Assembly (NCBI RefSeq): GCF_019649015.1
Contig: NZ_BLPI01000001.1
Span: forward strand, 887,501 to 951,500
DNA: 64,000 bases
From: Agarivorans litoreus
GTDB taxonomy: Bacteria > Pseudomonadota > Gammaproteobacteria > Enterobacterales > Celerinatantimonadaceae
Direction: 5' to 3'
In this document: piece after piece, positions 16,418 to 25,328 of the stretch
How the letters are laid out: each line of letters starts with the position of its first letter
Position numbering within the stretch: position 1 is the first letter of the stretch
Translations under genes and position numbers: made by a program
The notes under the pieces: model-generated
What the model was told of the DNA's origin: nothing
What the model saw: only the letters and a program-made list of their open reading frames with translations
The model's database searches: none

Positions 16418-19246
16418 CTACAAACTCACTTCATCTATCAAATACAATATCGATTGATACACCACACCGCTGTGTTGTGATAAGCCTATTTCGCAGGTTC
16501 GGCTATTGCTGTAGCCACGGGTGCAGCCTTCTGGTACTTGTGCTTTAAGTGGGGCTAGCGCGGCTTGATTTAACTCGGGAGTGGTAAAGCCTTTGTCGCC
16601 TGCCCAGCCGCAGCAATAGATATGCTCAGGCAATATCGCTTGTTTAGCGCAGCGCTTGGCAATGCTTAGCAAGGGGTCGTGCATGTCCATTCGCCGTGAA
16701 CTACAGGTTAGGTGCAGCATCACGGGTTCATCAAGTTGGGCAATCTCTAACTTGTCTAACGCGTGCTGGTGAATAAAACCAATGGGCTCGTGAATATCCA
16801 GATCACGCCCAAACTGTTCTTTACTACGTTTAGCACAAGGGCTGGTATCCATAAGCACTGGCCAACGGCCATGTTCGCTGAGCCGCCAAACAGTATCTTC
16901 CAGTTGTTGCGATTTACCCGCTGCAATATCGAACATGCCTTTACTGTGATAAGGCATGCCGCAACAGAGATCGTCTCCATTATCAGGAATAATCACCTCA
17001 AAGCCGGCTTTTTCAAGCACACTGCATGTCACTTCCAGCAAGGGGCGCGGGTCGATAGCATTGGCGGGCGGTGCCATAGTGCGCGAGGCACAAGACGGAA
17101 TATACACCACCTTTTGTTTATGAAAGCGAGCTTGAGGTGGTTGATACTTGGCCCGACGCGGAAAACTAGGGTTCCAAGTAGGCACCTTACCCGCCGATAC
17201 CTTAGTAATGCCTTTGCTAATGGCACCTAGGGCTTTGTCGCCCAGTATTTTATGGCCAAGCTCTGCAGTACCTAAACCTAAACGTGTCATTGTAGCTACG
17301 CTAGAAAAATGCTCCGCTGTCCAGCGAGCGATATTTTGATGTTTAGCGTAGTGTTTTTCGCGCAGTTTACGCACCAAATCGCCGGTGTTAATGCCAACAG
17401 GACAACGGTCAGCACACAAGCCTACTGCTGCACAAGTATCTACGCCTTGGTACTTAAAGTCTTTTTCTAGCTCGGCCAAGCGCAGAGGTTTGTCGCCAGT
17501 TCGGCGTAATTCGCTTAATTCTCGGTACAGAACGATGCGTTGCCGCGGGCTCAAGCTTAAGCTGCGCGAGGGACAAACCGGTTCACAAAAGCCGCATTCA
17601 ATACACTTATCCACTAAGTCATCGGCGGCTGGCATCGGTTTTAAGTTTGCTAAATGGGCTTGGCTGTCATCATTAAGAATAACGCCGGGGTTAAGCAAAC
17701 CTTGTGGGTCAAACAGTTGCTTAATTTGTTGCATAAGTGCAATGCCTTCGGCGCCCCACTCTAGCTCAACAAAGGGCGCCATGTTCCGGCCAGTGCCATG
17801 CTCAGCCTTTAGAGAACCTTGATATTTAACCGCCACCAGCTGGCTTACTTCATCCATAAAACGGCCATAACGTGCCACTTCATCGGGGTCTTCGAAGCCT
17901 TGGGTGAATACAAAATGCAGGTTACCAGCTAAGGCGTGGCCAAAAATAATCGCTTCGTGATAACCATGCTTGGTGAACAATGCTTGCAGCTCGTTCACGC
18001 CATTGGCTAGGCGCTCTACTGGAAAAGCCACATCTTCGATAATTACCGTTGTGCCGGTTTCTCGCACTGCGCCCACAGCAGGAAACATGCCTTTGCGAAT
18101 AGCCCACAAGGCGGCGGTTTCAGACGATTTAGTAGTAAACGCAACCTCACCAATGCGGGGGAAATTAAGCAAACTGTCCATCACTTGTTGGCATAATTGG
18201 CTTAATTCATCGGCTTGGCTACCACGCGTTTCCACGAGTAAAGCGCAGGCTTGATTATCTAGGTCGGCGATAAACGTGGGCATACCCGCTTGGTTAGCCA
18301 CCGATGCTAGCGCGCGGCCATCCATTAACTCCACTGCCGCAACCGCTTGCTTGGCTAATACTTCTACTGCTTTACAGGCCACATCACTATTTTCGAACAC
18401 CAATAACGTTGAGGCTTTATGTGGATGCTCCACTACAGTGTTGTAGGTAAGCTCGGCGATAAAGGCCAAGGTACCCTCTGAGCCAATCATCAAGTGCTGC
18501 AAAATCTCGAAGGGGTCGGTAAAGTCCACCAGCGCGTTTAAGCTATAACCGGTGGTGTTTTTTAGTCGATATTTATGGCGAATTTTGTCGGCTAAAGCGG
18601 TGTTTTGTTGGGTGGTTTGAGCCAACTCGCTCAGCTGTTCTAACAAGCTAGCATGGCTTTGCTTAAAGGCCGCCACACTTTGTGGGTCAGCGGTATTAAG
18701 CACCGTCCCGTCGGTAAGTACCAAGGTAATAGATGCCATTGTGTGATAAGAATTCTGTGCGGTGCCGCAACACATGCCCGAGGCATTATTGGCCGCAATA
18801 CCACCAATTTTACAAGCATTAATCGAAGCTGGATCGGGGCCAATTTTTCGCTGAAAAGGCGCTAAATAACGGTTGGCGTCGGCGCCTATCACCCCTGGCT
18901 GCAGACTAATTTTGTTGCCATTATCCAATATTTGATGAGAGCGCCAATCATCACTAAGCAGAATAAGCACAGAATCACTGATCGCTTGCCCCGACAAACT
19001 GGTACCTGCAGCACGAAAGGTATAAGGCAGCTGCAAATTAGCGCAGCTGGCCATTACTAGTTGCAGTTGCTCTAAGGTGTTAACTTTAACCACCAGCTGC
19101 GGAATTAAGCGATAAAAACTGGCGTCGGTTCCATAAGCTAAAGTTTGCGCTTCACTGGTCATTAGCTGCTCGGGAGCAAGCGTAAGTGACAAGTGCTCAA
19201 ACAATTGTTGGTAAGGTCCGTCTAACTCGTTATGTGTTTGAGTCAT
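16418..19246 (-). CDS. dld2: D-lactate dehydrogenase, FAD/iron-sulfur type (Dld-II)
   Basis: A 942-residue respiratory flavoprotein. Residues about 30-210 form the PCMH FAD-binding domain (FRAAGTSLSGQAISD, IGGIAANNASGMC). Residues 240-510 form the FAD-oxidase C-terminal domain (LKAEHGTGRNMAPFVE). Two 4Fe-4S motifs follow, CIECGFCEPVCPSR and CAAVGLCADRCPVG. The C-terminal part has two CCG half-cluster motifs (LCCGMPYHSKG, YCCGWAGDKGF). This is the architecture of the Shewanella Dld-II enzyme that oxidises D-lactate to pyruvate and passes electrons to quinone at the inner membrane. It is last in the operon, 54 bases after lldG. ATG at 19246. The length is right for the family. Glycolate or hydroxyglutarate are less likely substrates given the operon. 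Confidence 0.93.
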   Translation of the reverse strand: MTQTHNELDGPYQQLFEHLSLTLAPEQLMTSEAQTLAYGTDASFYRLIPQLVVKVNTLEQLQLVMASCANLQLPYTFRAAGTSLSGQAISDSVLILLSDDWRSHQILDNGNKISLQPGVIGADANRYLAPFQRKIGPDPASINACKIGGIAANNASGMCCGTAQNSYHTMASITLVLTDGTVLNTADPQSVAAFKQSHASLLEQLSELAQTTQQNTALADKIRHKYRLKNTTGYSLNALVDFTDPFEILQHLMIGSEGTLAFIAELTYNTVVEHPHKASTLLVFENSDVACKAVEVLAKQAVAAVELMDGRALASVANQAGMPTFIADLDNQACALLVETRGSQADELSQLCQQVMDSLLNFPRIGEVAFTTKSSETAALWAIRKGMFPAVGAVRETGTTVIIEDVAFPVERLANGVNELQALFTKHGYHEAIIFGHALAGNLHFVFTQGFEDPDEVARYGRFMDEVSQLVAVKYQGSLKAEHGTGRNMAPFVELEWGAEGIALMQQIKQLFDPQGLLNPGVILNDDSQAHLANLKPMPAADDLVDKCIECGFCEPVCPSRSLSLSPRQRIVLYRELSELRRTGDKPLRLAELEKDFKYQGVDTCAAVGLCADRCPVGINTGDLVRKLREKHYAKHQNIARWTAEHFSSVATMTRLGLGTAELGHKILGDKALGAISKGITKVSAGKVPTWNPSFPRRAKYQPPQARFHKQKVVYIPSCASRTMAPPANAIDPRPLLEVTCSVLEKAGFEVIIPDNGDDLCCGMPYHSKGMFDIAAGKSQQLEDTVWRLSEHGRWPVLMDTSPCAKRSKEQFGRDLDIHEPIGFIHQHALDKLEIAQLDEPVMLHLTCSSRRMDMHDPLLSIAKRCAKQAILPEHIYCCGWAGDKGFTTPELNQAALAPLKAQVPEGCTRGYSNSRTCEIGLSQHSGVVYQSILYLIDEVSL

Positions 19247-19300
19247 GTTTTTGGCTGCTCCACTGCTTCTACTTGGTGTTAAAAATTAGTTTAATCTCGG

Positions 19301-19966
19301 CTACTCGCCATTTATCACAATCACAATTAGCTGGCTGGGGCCGTGTGCACCATACGCTAAGGTTTGCTGAATATCGGCAGTTTTAGACGGCCCCGATATC
19401 AGCACTACGTTACTTGGTAATCCTTTATGCCAATGTTGCTCGCTGATTAATTGGCTAAAATTATCGACAATTTGACTGACTTTAATCACAGCCACATGAC
19501 ACGGCGCAATCAGCGATAAGCTGCGGGGCTCATCGGCACTGGGTTTAAGCACCAAAGTGCCGGTATCAGCAATGCCGGCAGCACAGCCAGTAAAAGTGAC
19601 ATCGGTACTTTCAAACAAGGCAGTTTTGAGCTGCTCAAAAGGCTGCAAAAAGTGGTTTAGTTGTAAGTGTTCGGCAAGCGCTAAACTAAAGACTTCGCTC
19701 CATTCGCCGCCTTCCCCACATAGCGCAGTTTGCCATTGGTGCTGTTGCTGTAACTCCTGCAAACAAGCCGATAATTGCTTGGCATTTTCTAGAATAATTA
19801 CATCGGCATGGGCGGCCACTAGGCTTTGTTCAAAACGGGCTAAAGCCTGCTCTGGTGAAGAAGCCTGCCAGGCATTAGCACTGGTTTGGTTTGTTGGCGC
19901 TAAGGCCGATACTGCGGCCAAACGCTGCATAATGTTTTGCTTGGCACTTGAGTTACTCACCGCCAT
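19301..19966 (-). CDS. lldG: L-lactate dehydrogenase complex subunit LldG/LutC
   Basis: A 221-residue LUD-domain protein. Its segment FTGCAAGIADTGTLVL, with the later PSNVVLISGPSKTADIQQTLAYGAHGP, is the conserved LutC signature. Together with LldE and LldF it forms the non-flavin iron-sulfur L-lactate dehydrogenase that makes pyruvate. Its ATG shares one base with the lldF stop (TAATG), showing coupled translation. Length and motifs are complete. Confidence 0.93.
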   Translation of the reverse strand: MAVSNSSAKQNIMQRLAAVSALAPTNQTSANAWQASSPEQALARFEQSLVAAHADVIILENAKQLSACLQELQQQHQWQTALCGEGGEWSEVFSLALAEHLQLNHFLQPFEQLKTALFESTDVTFTGCAAGIADTGTLVLKPSADEPRSLSLIAPCHVAVIKVSQIVDNFSQLISEQHWHKGLPSNVVLISGPSKTADIQQTLAYGAHGPSQLIVIVINGE

Positions 19967-21429
19967 TAGCGTGCTCCCCCAGTTGCTGAACGAGTTACCG
20001 ACTTGCTAGCACGGCGCTTCATTGTTTGGTGAAAGGTTTGGCTGGCTAACTCAGGTTTATTACGACAACGCGTCCACTCTCCCATTGGCATAGGCAAATA
20101 TTTGGCAAGCTTTACACCAACAGCCATAGCCCAATTGTAGATACTAGGATGAGTACTCAACCAAGCCCACATCCGCCACGCGGTGTGCTCTGTCCAACTA
20201 GCAGCGCTCGCTTGCCCTTTCAAACTTGGCGTCTGCTCGGCAGCGGGCAGCTTTGCATCGTGGCGCAAGCGCTGCAACAAACTAGGAATGGGGATCTTAA
20301 CCGGACACACTTCTTCACAGGCACCACACAAGCTTGAGGCGGTTACTAGGTCACTGGTTTGCGCTAAACCCTGTAAATGGGGCGAGATTATTTTCCCAAT
20401 AGGGCCTGGGTAAGTGGTGCCGTAGGCATGGCCACCAACACGGGTATAAACTGGGCAATGGTTCATACAGGCACCACAACGAATACACTGCAGGGTTTTA
20501 CGCAAGGCTTCGTCGGCATAGGCTTGTGAGCGACCATTATCGAGCAATACCAAATGCACTTCGCTTGGCCCATCTCGTTCTGGCGCACGTCGTGGACCAG
20601 AGATCATATTGAAGTAAGTGGTAATATGCTGGCCAGTCGCCGAGCGAGTTAAAATGCTAAATAGTGGTGGCACATCACTTAAAAACTCCACCACCTTCTC
20701 AATACCAGTAACCGCAATATGCACTGGTGGTACGGTAGTGGTCATGCGGCCATTGCCCTCATTTTCAACCAAACATAAAGTGCCCGTTTCAGCCACCGCA
20801 AAGTTCACCCCAGATATGCCCACCTCTGCTTGCTTAAACTTGGTGCGCAAGGCCTCGCGGCCGGTTTGGATTAACTTGTCTACCGATAAGGTGTAATCGA
20901 AGTCTTTAATATGTTGCTTAAATAAGTCGGCTACTTGCTGCTTATTTTTGTGAATGGCCGGCATGATAATGTGAGAGGGCGTTTCTTTGGCCAACTGCAC
21001 AATGTACTCACCCATATCGCTCTCAACACATTCAATGCCTAGGCCTTCTAGATGTTGGTTAAGCTCGATCTCCTCGGTCACCATGGATTTGCCTTTAACG
21101 ACCTTAGTCGCGCCTTGGCTTTGAATTAACTCGGCAATTAGCTGTTGAGCTTGCTTGGCATCTTCGGCCCAATGCACTTGTATGCCATTGGCTTGGCAGT
21201 TTTTCTCTAACTGCTCTAGTAGCTGCGGTAACTTGCTTAAACAGCGTTGGCGAATGTTCTCGGCGTGTTCACGCAATTGTGCGAGCTCTTGCGGGTCGCT
21301 AAAGGCGTCTTTGCGCTTTTGCTGCAAGTAATCCATGGCGCCGCGAAAGTTACTGCGTAAGGTTTGATTGGCGAGGGCATCGCTCGCTTGTTGTTTAAAC
21401 TGGCTAGGGTAGTAATGCTGTACACTCAT
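19966..21429 (-). CDS. lldF: L-lactate dehydrogenase complex iron-sulfur subunit LldF/LutB
   Basis: A 487-residue protein. Residues 60-300 carry the LUD domain (VGISGVNFAVAETGTLCLVENEGNG). Then two ferredoxin-type clusters follow, CIRCGACMNHCPVY and LCGACEEVCPVKIP, and a C-terminal LutB domain. It relays electrons in the LldEFG lactate dehydrogenase. The ATG overlaps the lldE stop by four bases. The C-terminus is basic and Ser/Thr-rich. Full length for the family. Confidence 0.94.
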   Translation of the reverse strand: MSVQHYYPSQFKQQASDALANQTLRSNFRGAMDYLQQKRKDAFSDPQELAQLREHAENIRQRCLSKLPQLLEQLEKNCQANGIQVHWAEDAKQAQQLIAELIQSQGATKVVKGKSMVTEEIELNQHLEGLGIECVESDMGEYIVQLAKETPSHIIMPAIHKNKQQVADLFKQHIKDFDYTLSVDKLIQTGREALRTKFKQAEVGISGVNFAVAETGTLCLVENEGNGRMTTTVPPVHIAVTGIEKVVEFLSDVPPLFSILTRSATGQHITTYFNMISGPRRAPERDGPSEVHLVLLDNGRSQAYADEALRKTLQCIRCGACMNHCPVYTRVGGHAYGTTYPGPIGKIISPHLQGLAQTSDLVTASSLCGACEEVCPVKIPIPSLLQRLRHDAKLPAAEQTPSLKGQASAASWTEHTAWRMWAWLSTHPSIYNWAMAVGVKLAKYLPMPMGEWTRCRNKPELASQTFHQTMKRRASKSVTRSATGGAR

Positions 21430-22208
21430 GCTTTAGCTCCCTTGGTGCGTTGCCATAAAAAGCTCGCTAGGTGCTGGCCGTTAAAGCGACTGGCTTCTCC
21501 TCGATAGGCCAAATGTCCATTAATGTTAGCTAAGCAGCCCCAATCGGCACTCACTAAATAGCTGGCACCAGAACCTTGTAAATGCCTGGCTTTATCTTCC
21601 ACCATGGCTTGACTTATCTCGCTATGGCGCAGCGAGAAGCTGCCACCAAAACCACAACATTCGCTTTCGTACTCTGCTTTTTTAAGTTCTACTTTATCTA
21701 GCTGAGACAGCAAAGCTTGCGAGCTGGCATGGATCCCCAACTCTCTTCGCCCGCTGCAGGAGGTGTGTAACACAACCGAGGTTAAGGGCCCTTGGTCGTG
21801 TAGTTTTGCCCGGCAAATATGGGCTAAAAATTCGCTAAACTCAAAAACCCGTTCAGCAAATGCTTCCGCTTGGTCGGCGTAAATATCATCATTAGCAAAT
21901 AAGTGGGGATAGTGTTTAAACATCATTCCGGCACAAGAGCCCGACATCACGACTATTGGGTGATCTTCGGGAAATAGTGCCATTTGGCTTAAGGCAACGG
22001 TTTTTGCTTGTTCTTGGTAGCCAGAGGTATAGGCAGGTTGGCCACAGCAGCTTTGTTTTTCTACCCAAATAACCTCTACCCCTTCTCGTTCAATTAACTC
22101 TATGGCGGCTATGCCACCATCGGGATCAAGCAGGTCTAGCAAGCAAGTTGCGTAAAAATACACCTTACTGGGTTTGCTGGGGTATATCCTTAATCCCGTT
22201 TGACTCAT
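21426..22208 (-). CDS. lldE: L-lactate dehydrogenase complex subunit LldE/LutA
   Basis: A 260-residue protein of the CCG-domain family. Two CCG motifs are visible, KQSCCGQPAYTSGY and ESECCGFGGSFSLRH, which bind an iron-sulfur cluster. It opens the operon lldE-lldF-lldG-dld2. No lactate permease is found in the window. The promoter must lie in the 219-base gap shared with the divergent LysR gene. Family members are about 240-260 residues, so it is complete. Confidence 0.93.
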   Translation of the reverse strand: MSQTGLRIYPSKPSKVYFYATCLLDLLDPDGGIAAIELIEREGVEVIWVEKQSCCGQPAYTSGYQEQAKTVALSQMALFPEDHPIVVMSGSCAGMMFKHYPHLFANDDIYADQAEAFAERVFEFSEFLAHICRAKLHDQGPLTSVVLHTSCSGRRELGIHASSQALLSQLDKVELKKAEYESECCGFGGSFSLRHSEISQAMVEDKARHLQGSGASYLVSADWGCLANINGHLAYRGEASRFNGQHLASFLWQRTKGAKA

Positions 22209-22406
22209 CCCTTTCCCTTACTAATAAACAACCAGCTATAAAACAAGGTTTAGCATTTTAGCTTTGATTTTAGTTAATCCTGCTCCGGCGGAAATCAGAC
22301 CTTAGTGCAAGTAAACCGTGAAGTACCAAGCAAGCCTTAGCTAAAACCACACTTTTAATTAACATTTACTTTACACCTTGGCAATTTATCCATATATAGA
22401 AACAAA

Positions 22407-22421
22407 GAAATTAATTATTTC
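22407..22421. promoter_or_regulatory. dyad in the lldE/LysR divergent promoter region
   Basis: GAAAT-TAATT-ATTTC is a perfect dyad with a T-N11-A core that LysR-type regulators often bind. It lies six bases before the LysR ATG, where it could allow autoregulation. Binding is not shown. Confidence 0.35.
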
Positions 22422-22427
22422 CAAAAT

Positions 22428-23330
22428 ATGCCAAATGTAGATGATTTGATTTTATTTGCCGACGTGGTTGAGCAAGGCTCGTTCTCTCGGGTTGCAGAAC
22501 AGCGCGAGTTAACTAATTCGGTAGTGAGCAAGCGCGTGGCTCGTTTAGAGCAGCAACTGGCGGTACAACTGCTCTATCGCACTACCCGTAAACTCTCGCT
22601 CACCGAGGCCGGCCAAGCACTATATAGCCAAGCCAAACACATTGCGCTTAGTGCACAAGAAGCCTTTGCCGAAGTAGGCGAATATGGCGAAAGCCTAAGC
22701 GGCAAGATCCGCATTAGTGTGCCAACGATCTCGGGCGAACTGTTGCTTGCCGAAGCTTTAGCAGCATTTAGCGAACAACACCCCGAAATTAGCATTGAGA
22801 TGTCGATGGATAATCGCTTTGTAGACTTGCTAGAAGATGGTTTTGATTTGGTGATTCGCACCGGCAGCTTGCCTGACTCATCGTTAATTGCCAGGCATAT
22901 TATCGACTCGCATTGGGTGGTGGTAGCCAGCCCAGCTTACTTAAAACAGCATGGCACTCCCAAAGCCCCAGATGAGCTTAAACAACATCGCTGCCTAAGT
23001 TATAGCTATCAAGAAGGAGGCGCCGAAGACTGGCTATTTAAGGTTGGGGAGAATACTCAAGCCATTCGCATTAACAGCGGCTTTAGCACCAATAACGCGC
23101 GAGCATTACGCAAAACGGCGTTAGCTGGGCATGGTTTAATTTATGTACCACGATGTTTGGTGTACCAAGATTTAGCCAAACAAGACTTACAAGAAGTCCT
23201 AACAGGCCAAGCTGCAAAGGTGCTAGGCATTTACGCCATGTATCCTTTTACCCGCCAGCAACCCAAAAAAATCAAATTGCTGATTGAACATATAAGGCAG
23301 CACTATCTAGCCATTTCGGAGTATTTTTAG
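22428..23330 (+). CDS. LysR family transcriptional regulator
   Basis: A 300-residue regulator. Residues 1-60 form the winged helix (DDLILFADVVEQGSFSRVAEQ, then NSVVSKRVARLEQQLAVQLLYRTTRKLSLTEAG-type residues). Residues 88-295 form the substrate-binding effector domain. It belongs to the CrgA/DmlR-like branch by its ARH-IIDSHWVVVASPAYL and NNARALRKTALAGHGL segments. It diverges from the lactate operon, so it may regulate lldEFG-dld2, taking the place of the GntR-type LldR found in other bacteria. This is inferred from position only. The ATG at 22428 has no clear ribosome site in front; a dyad occupies that place. Confidence 0.9.
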   Translation: MPNVDDLILFADVVEQGSFSRVAEQRELTNSVVSKRVARLEQQLAVQLLYRTTRKLSLTEAGQALYSQAKHIALSAQEAFAEVGEYGESLSGKIRISVPTISGELLLAEALAAFSEQHPEISIEMSMDNRFVDLLEDGFDLVIRTGSLPDSSLIARHIIDSHWVVVASPAYLKQHGTPKAPDELKQHRCLSYSYQEGGAEDWLFKVGENTQAIRINSGFSTNNARALRKTALAGHGLIYVPRCLVYQDLAKQDLQEVLTGQAAKVLGIYAMYPFTRQQPKKIKLLIEHIRQHYLAISEYF

Positions 23331-23418
23331 GCTTTTAGCACAAAATGACTAAATTGTAACCAGCCTTGCTAAAATGCCCTCTATACTTTGCCTAAGCCAA
23401 TAAAATATTTAACTAATA

Positions 23419-24111
23419 ATGCCAATTCGATTGCTAATCCTAAGCTTTTTGTTGATTCCTTTTTTCATTAATGCTGCTTCATTAATGAAAATCGCCGTGC
23501 TCGACTACGATTTAGATTCGAGCGAAGATGAGCCCGGTCTAAATTACTTGGTAGAAGCCGCCGCAAAAATGGATATTAAGTTGGAGCTTATTCCATTGCC
23601 AGAAACGCGTGCTCACCGTTTGGTGCAACATGGCGAGTTAGATGGCGAGGCTTTCCCCTACGAAATATCAGGGCATGATTCTAGCCACATGATAAAAATT
23701 GATGTGCCCATCGAGAGCTCCTCGCTGTGGATTTGGGTACCCGAGACTCATAGTTGCCCAAGTGACCCAAACCAGCTGAGTAACTTTAAACCGGTAGGTT
23801 TAAATGGCATTCCCTACTTTGGTATTTTTTATCAATTATCCGAAGTGGGTTTTGAGAAAGTATCTACCCCGCACATAATGGTGAAAATGCTTCGCCGTCA
23901 TCGTGCCGATTACTTCCCCGCAAGTAAACGCTCCATAGAGTTTTTACTTGATGAAACCGATCAAGCTTTAATAAAACCTTGCTTCAAAGAACCTTTTATT
24001 ACCATAACCAGCTACTTCTACTTAAATGAAAAACATCACGCCATTGCCGAGCAATTTAAACAAAAACTCGCAGAAGCAGTAAGCCTTCACTCTGACGATG
24101 ACGACGATTAA
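23419..24111 (+). CDS. periplasmic solute-binding-like protein (SBP_bac_3 type)
   Basis: A 230-residue exported protein with a signal peptide (about residues 1-19, PIRLLILSFLLIPFFINA). It has the fold pattern of small extracellular amino-acid-type binding proteins: ETRAHRLVQHGELDGEAFPYE early, then FKPVGLNGIPYFGIFYQLSEVGFEKV and MLRRHRADYFPASKRSIEFLL. Such orphan proteins occur widely in marine gammaproteobacteria without permease partners, and here no permease is adjacent. The last residues are SDDDDD. Ligand unknown. Spacing to the next gene is 125 bases on the same strand. Confidence 0.72.
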   Translation: MPIRLLILSFLLIPFFINAASLMKIAVLDYDLDSSEDEPGLNYLVEAAAKMDIKLELIPLPETRAHRLVQHGELDGEAFPYEISGHDSSHMIKIDVPIESSSLWIWVPETHSCPSDPNQLSNFKPVGLNGIPYFGIFYQLSEVGFEKVSTPHIMVKMLRRHRADYFPASKRSIEFLLDETDQALIKPCFKEPFITITSYFYLNEKHHAIAEQFKQKLAEAVSLHSDDDDD

Positions 24112-24236
24112 GCACTTAAGCTAAAACGCTAACTCCATATAGAAAAACAAGTAAATACTGCTCAAGACTAGAGCCTAAGCAAAAGTACTGGTAGTGTTCG
24201 CTTAAGCAATCACTTAACCATGCAGGAGCTTAGGTT

Positions 24237-25049
24237 TTGAGCCGTTCTTCTTTCCAACAGTTTCATTGGCAGTCTCAACAGTTTGGCTGTGCCAGCAATG
24301 ACATCGATAGATTCTATTCATTACTTCATGAACAAATGCAGCGTTTAGGCATGCAACAGCAAACACTTGGTAAAATTGAAAGCTACCCTGTTGATTTATA
24401 TCGCTCTGCGGAGCCCAAGCCACATTTACCTAATATTCTTATTAGCGCTGGCTTTCATGGAGAAGAAGCAGCTGGACCATGGGGCATGTTAAAGTTTCTT
24501 AGCCAGCTTAACGATGATGTATTTCTATCAGTAAACTTAAGCCTATTGCCGCTAGTAAACCCTACAGGATTTAAAGCCGGACATCGCTTTAACCAATATG
24601 GTGAAAACCCCAATCGTGGCTTTGGTGTAACCGATGGCACCGCAATTGAAACCGAAGAAAGCTCTAAAGAAGGCAAGCTGCTTATTAAGCAACAAGCGCT
24701 GCTAAAAGCACTAAGCAGTGACGGCATACTGACCTGCCACGAAGATGTATTGCAACACCACTGCTATGTGTATTCTTTTGAGCCAGAGCAAGATGCAGGG
24801 CCTTTTAGCCTAGGTTTGCGAGATAGCTTGGCGCAGTACTTTAAAGTGGCCGAGGACAACAGCATTGACGGTTGCCCACTAGATGATGGCTTAATTCACA
24901 ACCATTACGACAGCTCGTTTGAATCATGCTTAGTGCGCATTGGTGCTAAACGCGGCGCGTGCAGCGAAACCCCTGCACGAGAAGATTTTGACCAGCGCAT
25001 CAATGCTAACTGCGCTGTGATGCAACAATTTGTTCGTTCAAGCCAATAA
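24237..25049 (+). CDS. M14-family metallopeptidase / deacylase-like protein
   Basis: A 270-residue cytoplasmic protein. GFHGEEAAGPWG gives the HxxE zinc motif of the M14 carboxypeptidase/succinylglutamate desuccinylase group. NPTGFKAGHRFNQYGENPNRGF gives the substrate Arg and Asn, and the third zinc ligand may be His in LTCHEDVLQHHCYVY. It removes a C-terminal residue or hydrolyses an N-acyl amide; the substrate is unknown. Start is TTG at 24237, eight bases after AGGAG, and no ATG fits better. The MITE-like repeat begins 18 bases after the stop. Confidence 0.82.
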   Translation: MSRSSFQQFHWQSQQFGCASNDIDRFYSLLHEQMQRLGMQQQTLGKIESYPVDLYRSAEPKPHLPNILISAGFHGEEAAGPWGMLKFLSQLNDDVFLSVNLSLLPLVNPTGFKAGHRFNQYGENPNRGFGVTDGTAIETEESSKEGKLLIKQQALLKALSSDGILTCHEDVLQHHCYVYSFEPEQDAGPFSLGLRDSLAQYFKVAEDNSIDGCPLDDGLIHNHYDSSFESCLVRIGAKRGACSETPAREDFDQRINANCAVMQQFVRSSQ

Positions 25050-25067
25050 CTAAAAAGCCGCTAACTA

Positions 25068-25328
25068 GGGTCTGTTGATCTTTGCTGATGGTTTTTGCAG
25101 CAATTTATTAGCCATTTAGGCAAGGCAGTGAGTGTGCAGTTAAGTGGGCTTAATCATCACTCGCTAACGCTGAATAAATGGCTAAGAAATGCTGCCCGAA
25201 AGGTTCGGATAAGCGAACTTTACTCTTTGTTAAGCACTTCTTGCTTAGTCCACTAGGCTTCTAAGTGCTCGCCGCGATTGAAGCCCGCTTATTTCGAACA
25301 AAATTTCAACACCAAAGTTCAACTGCCC
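25068..25328. repeat. MITE-like foldback repeat, copy 1 (interrupted, right end altered)
   Basis: Positions 25068-25218 are nearly identical to 51230-51380. Positions 25300-25317 match the right part of the second copy. Between them an extra 81 bases (25219-25299) sit between two copies of CGAAC, at 25214-25218 and 25295-25299. The left end is GGGTCTGTTGATCTTTG; the right end has decayed to CAAAGTTCAACTGCCCC. Inner arms such as GCAGCAATTTATTAGCCATTTA pair with TAAATGGCTAA...TGCTGC. It lies between two convergent genes and reaches into the last codons of pat. Confidence 0.85.

Noticed and set aside
16756-18865. Several open frames of 60-155 codons opposite or within the D-lactate dehydrogenase gene
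   Set aside because: All are shadows of a single well-supported 942-residue gene in other frames.
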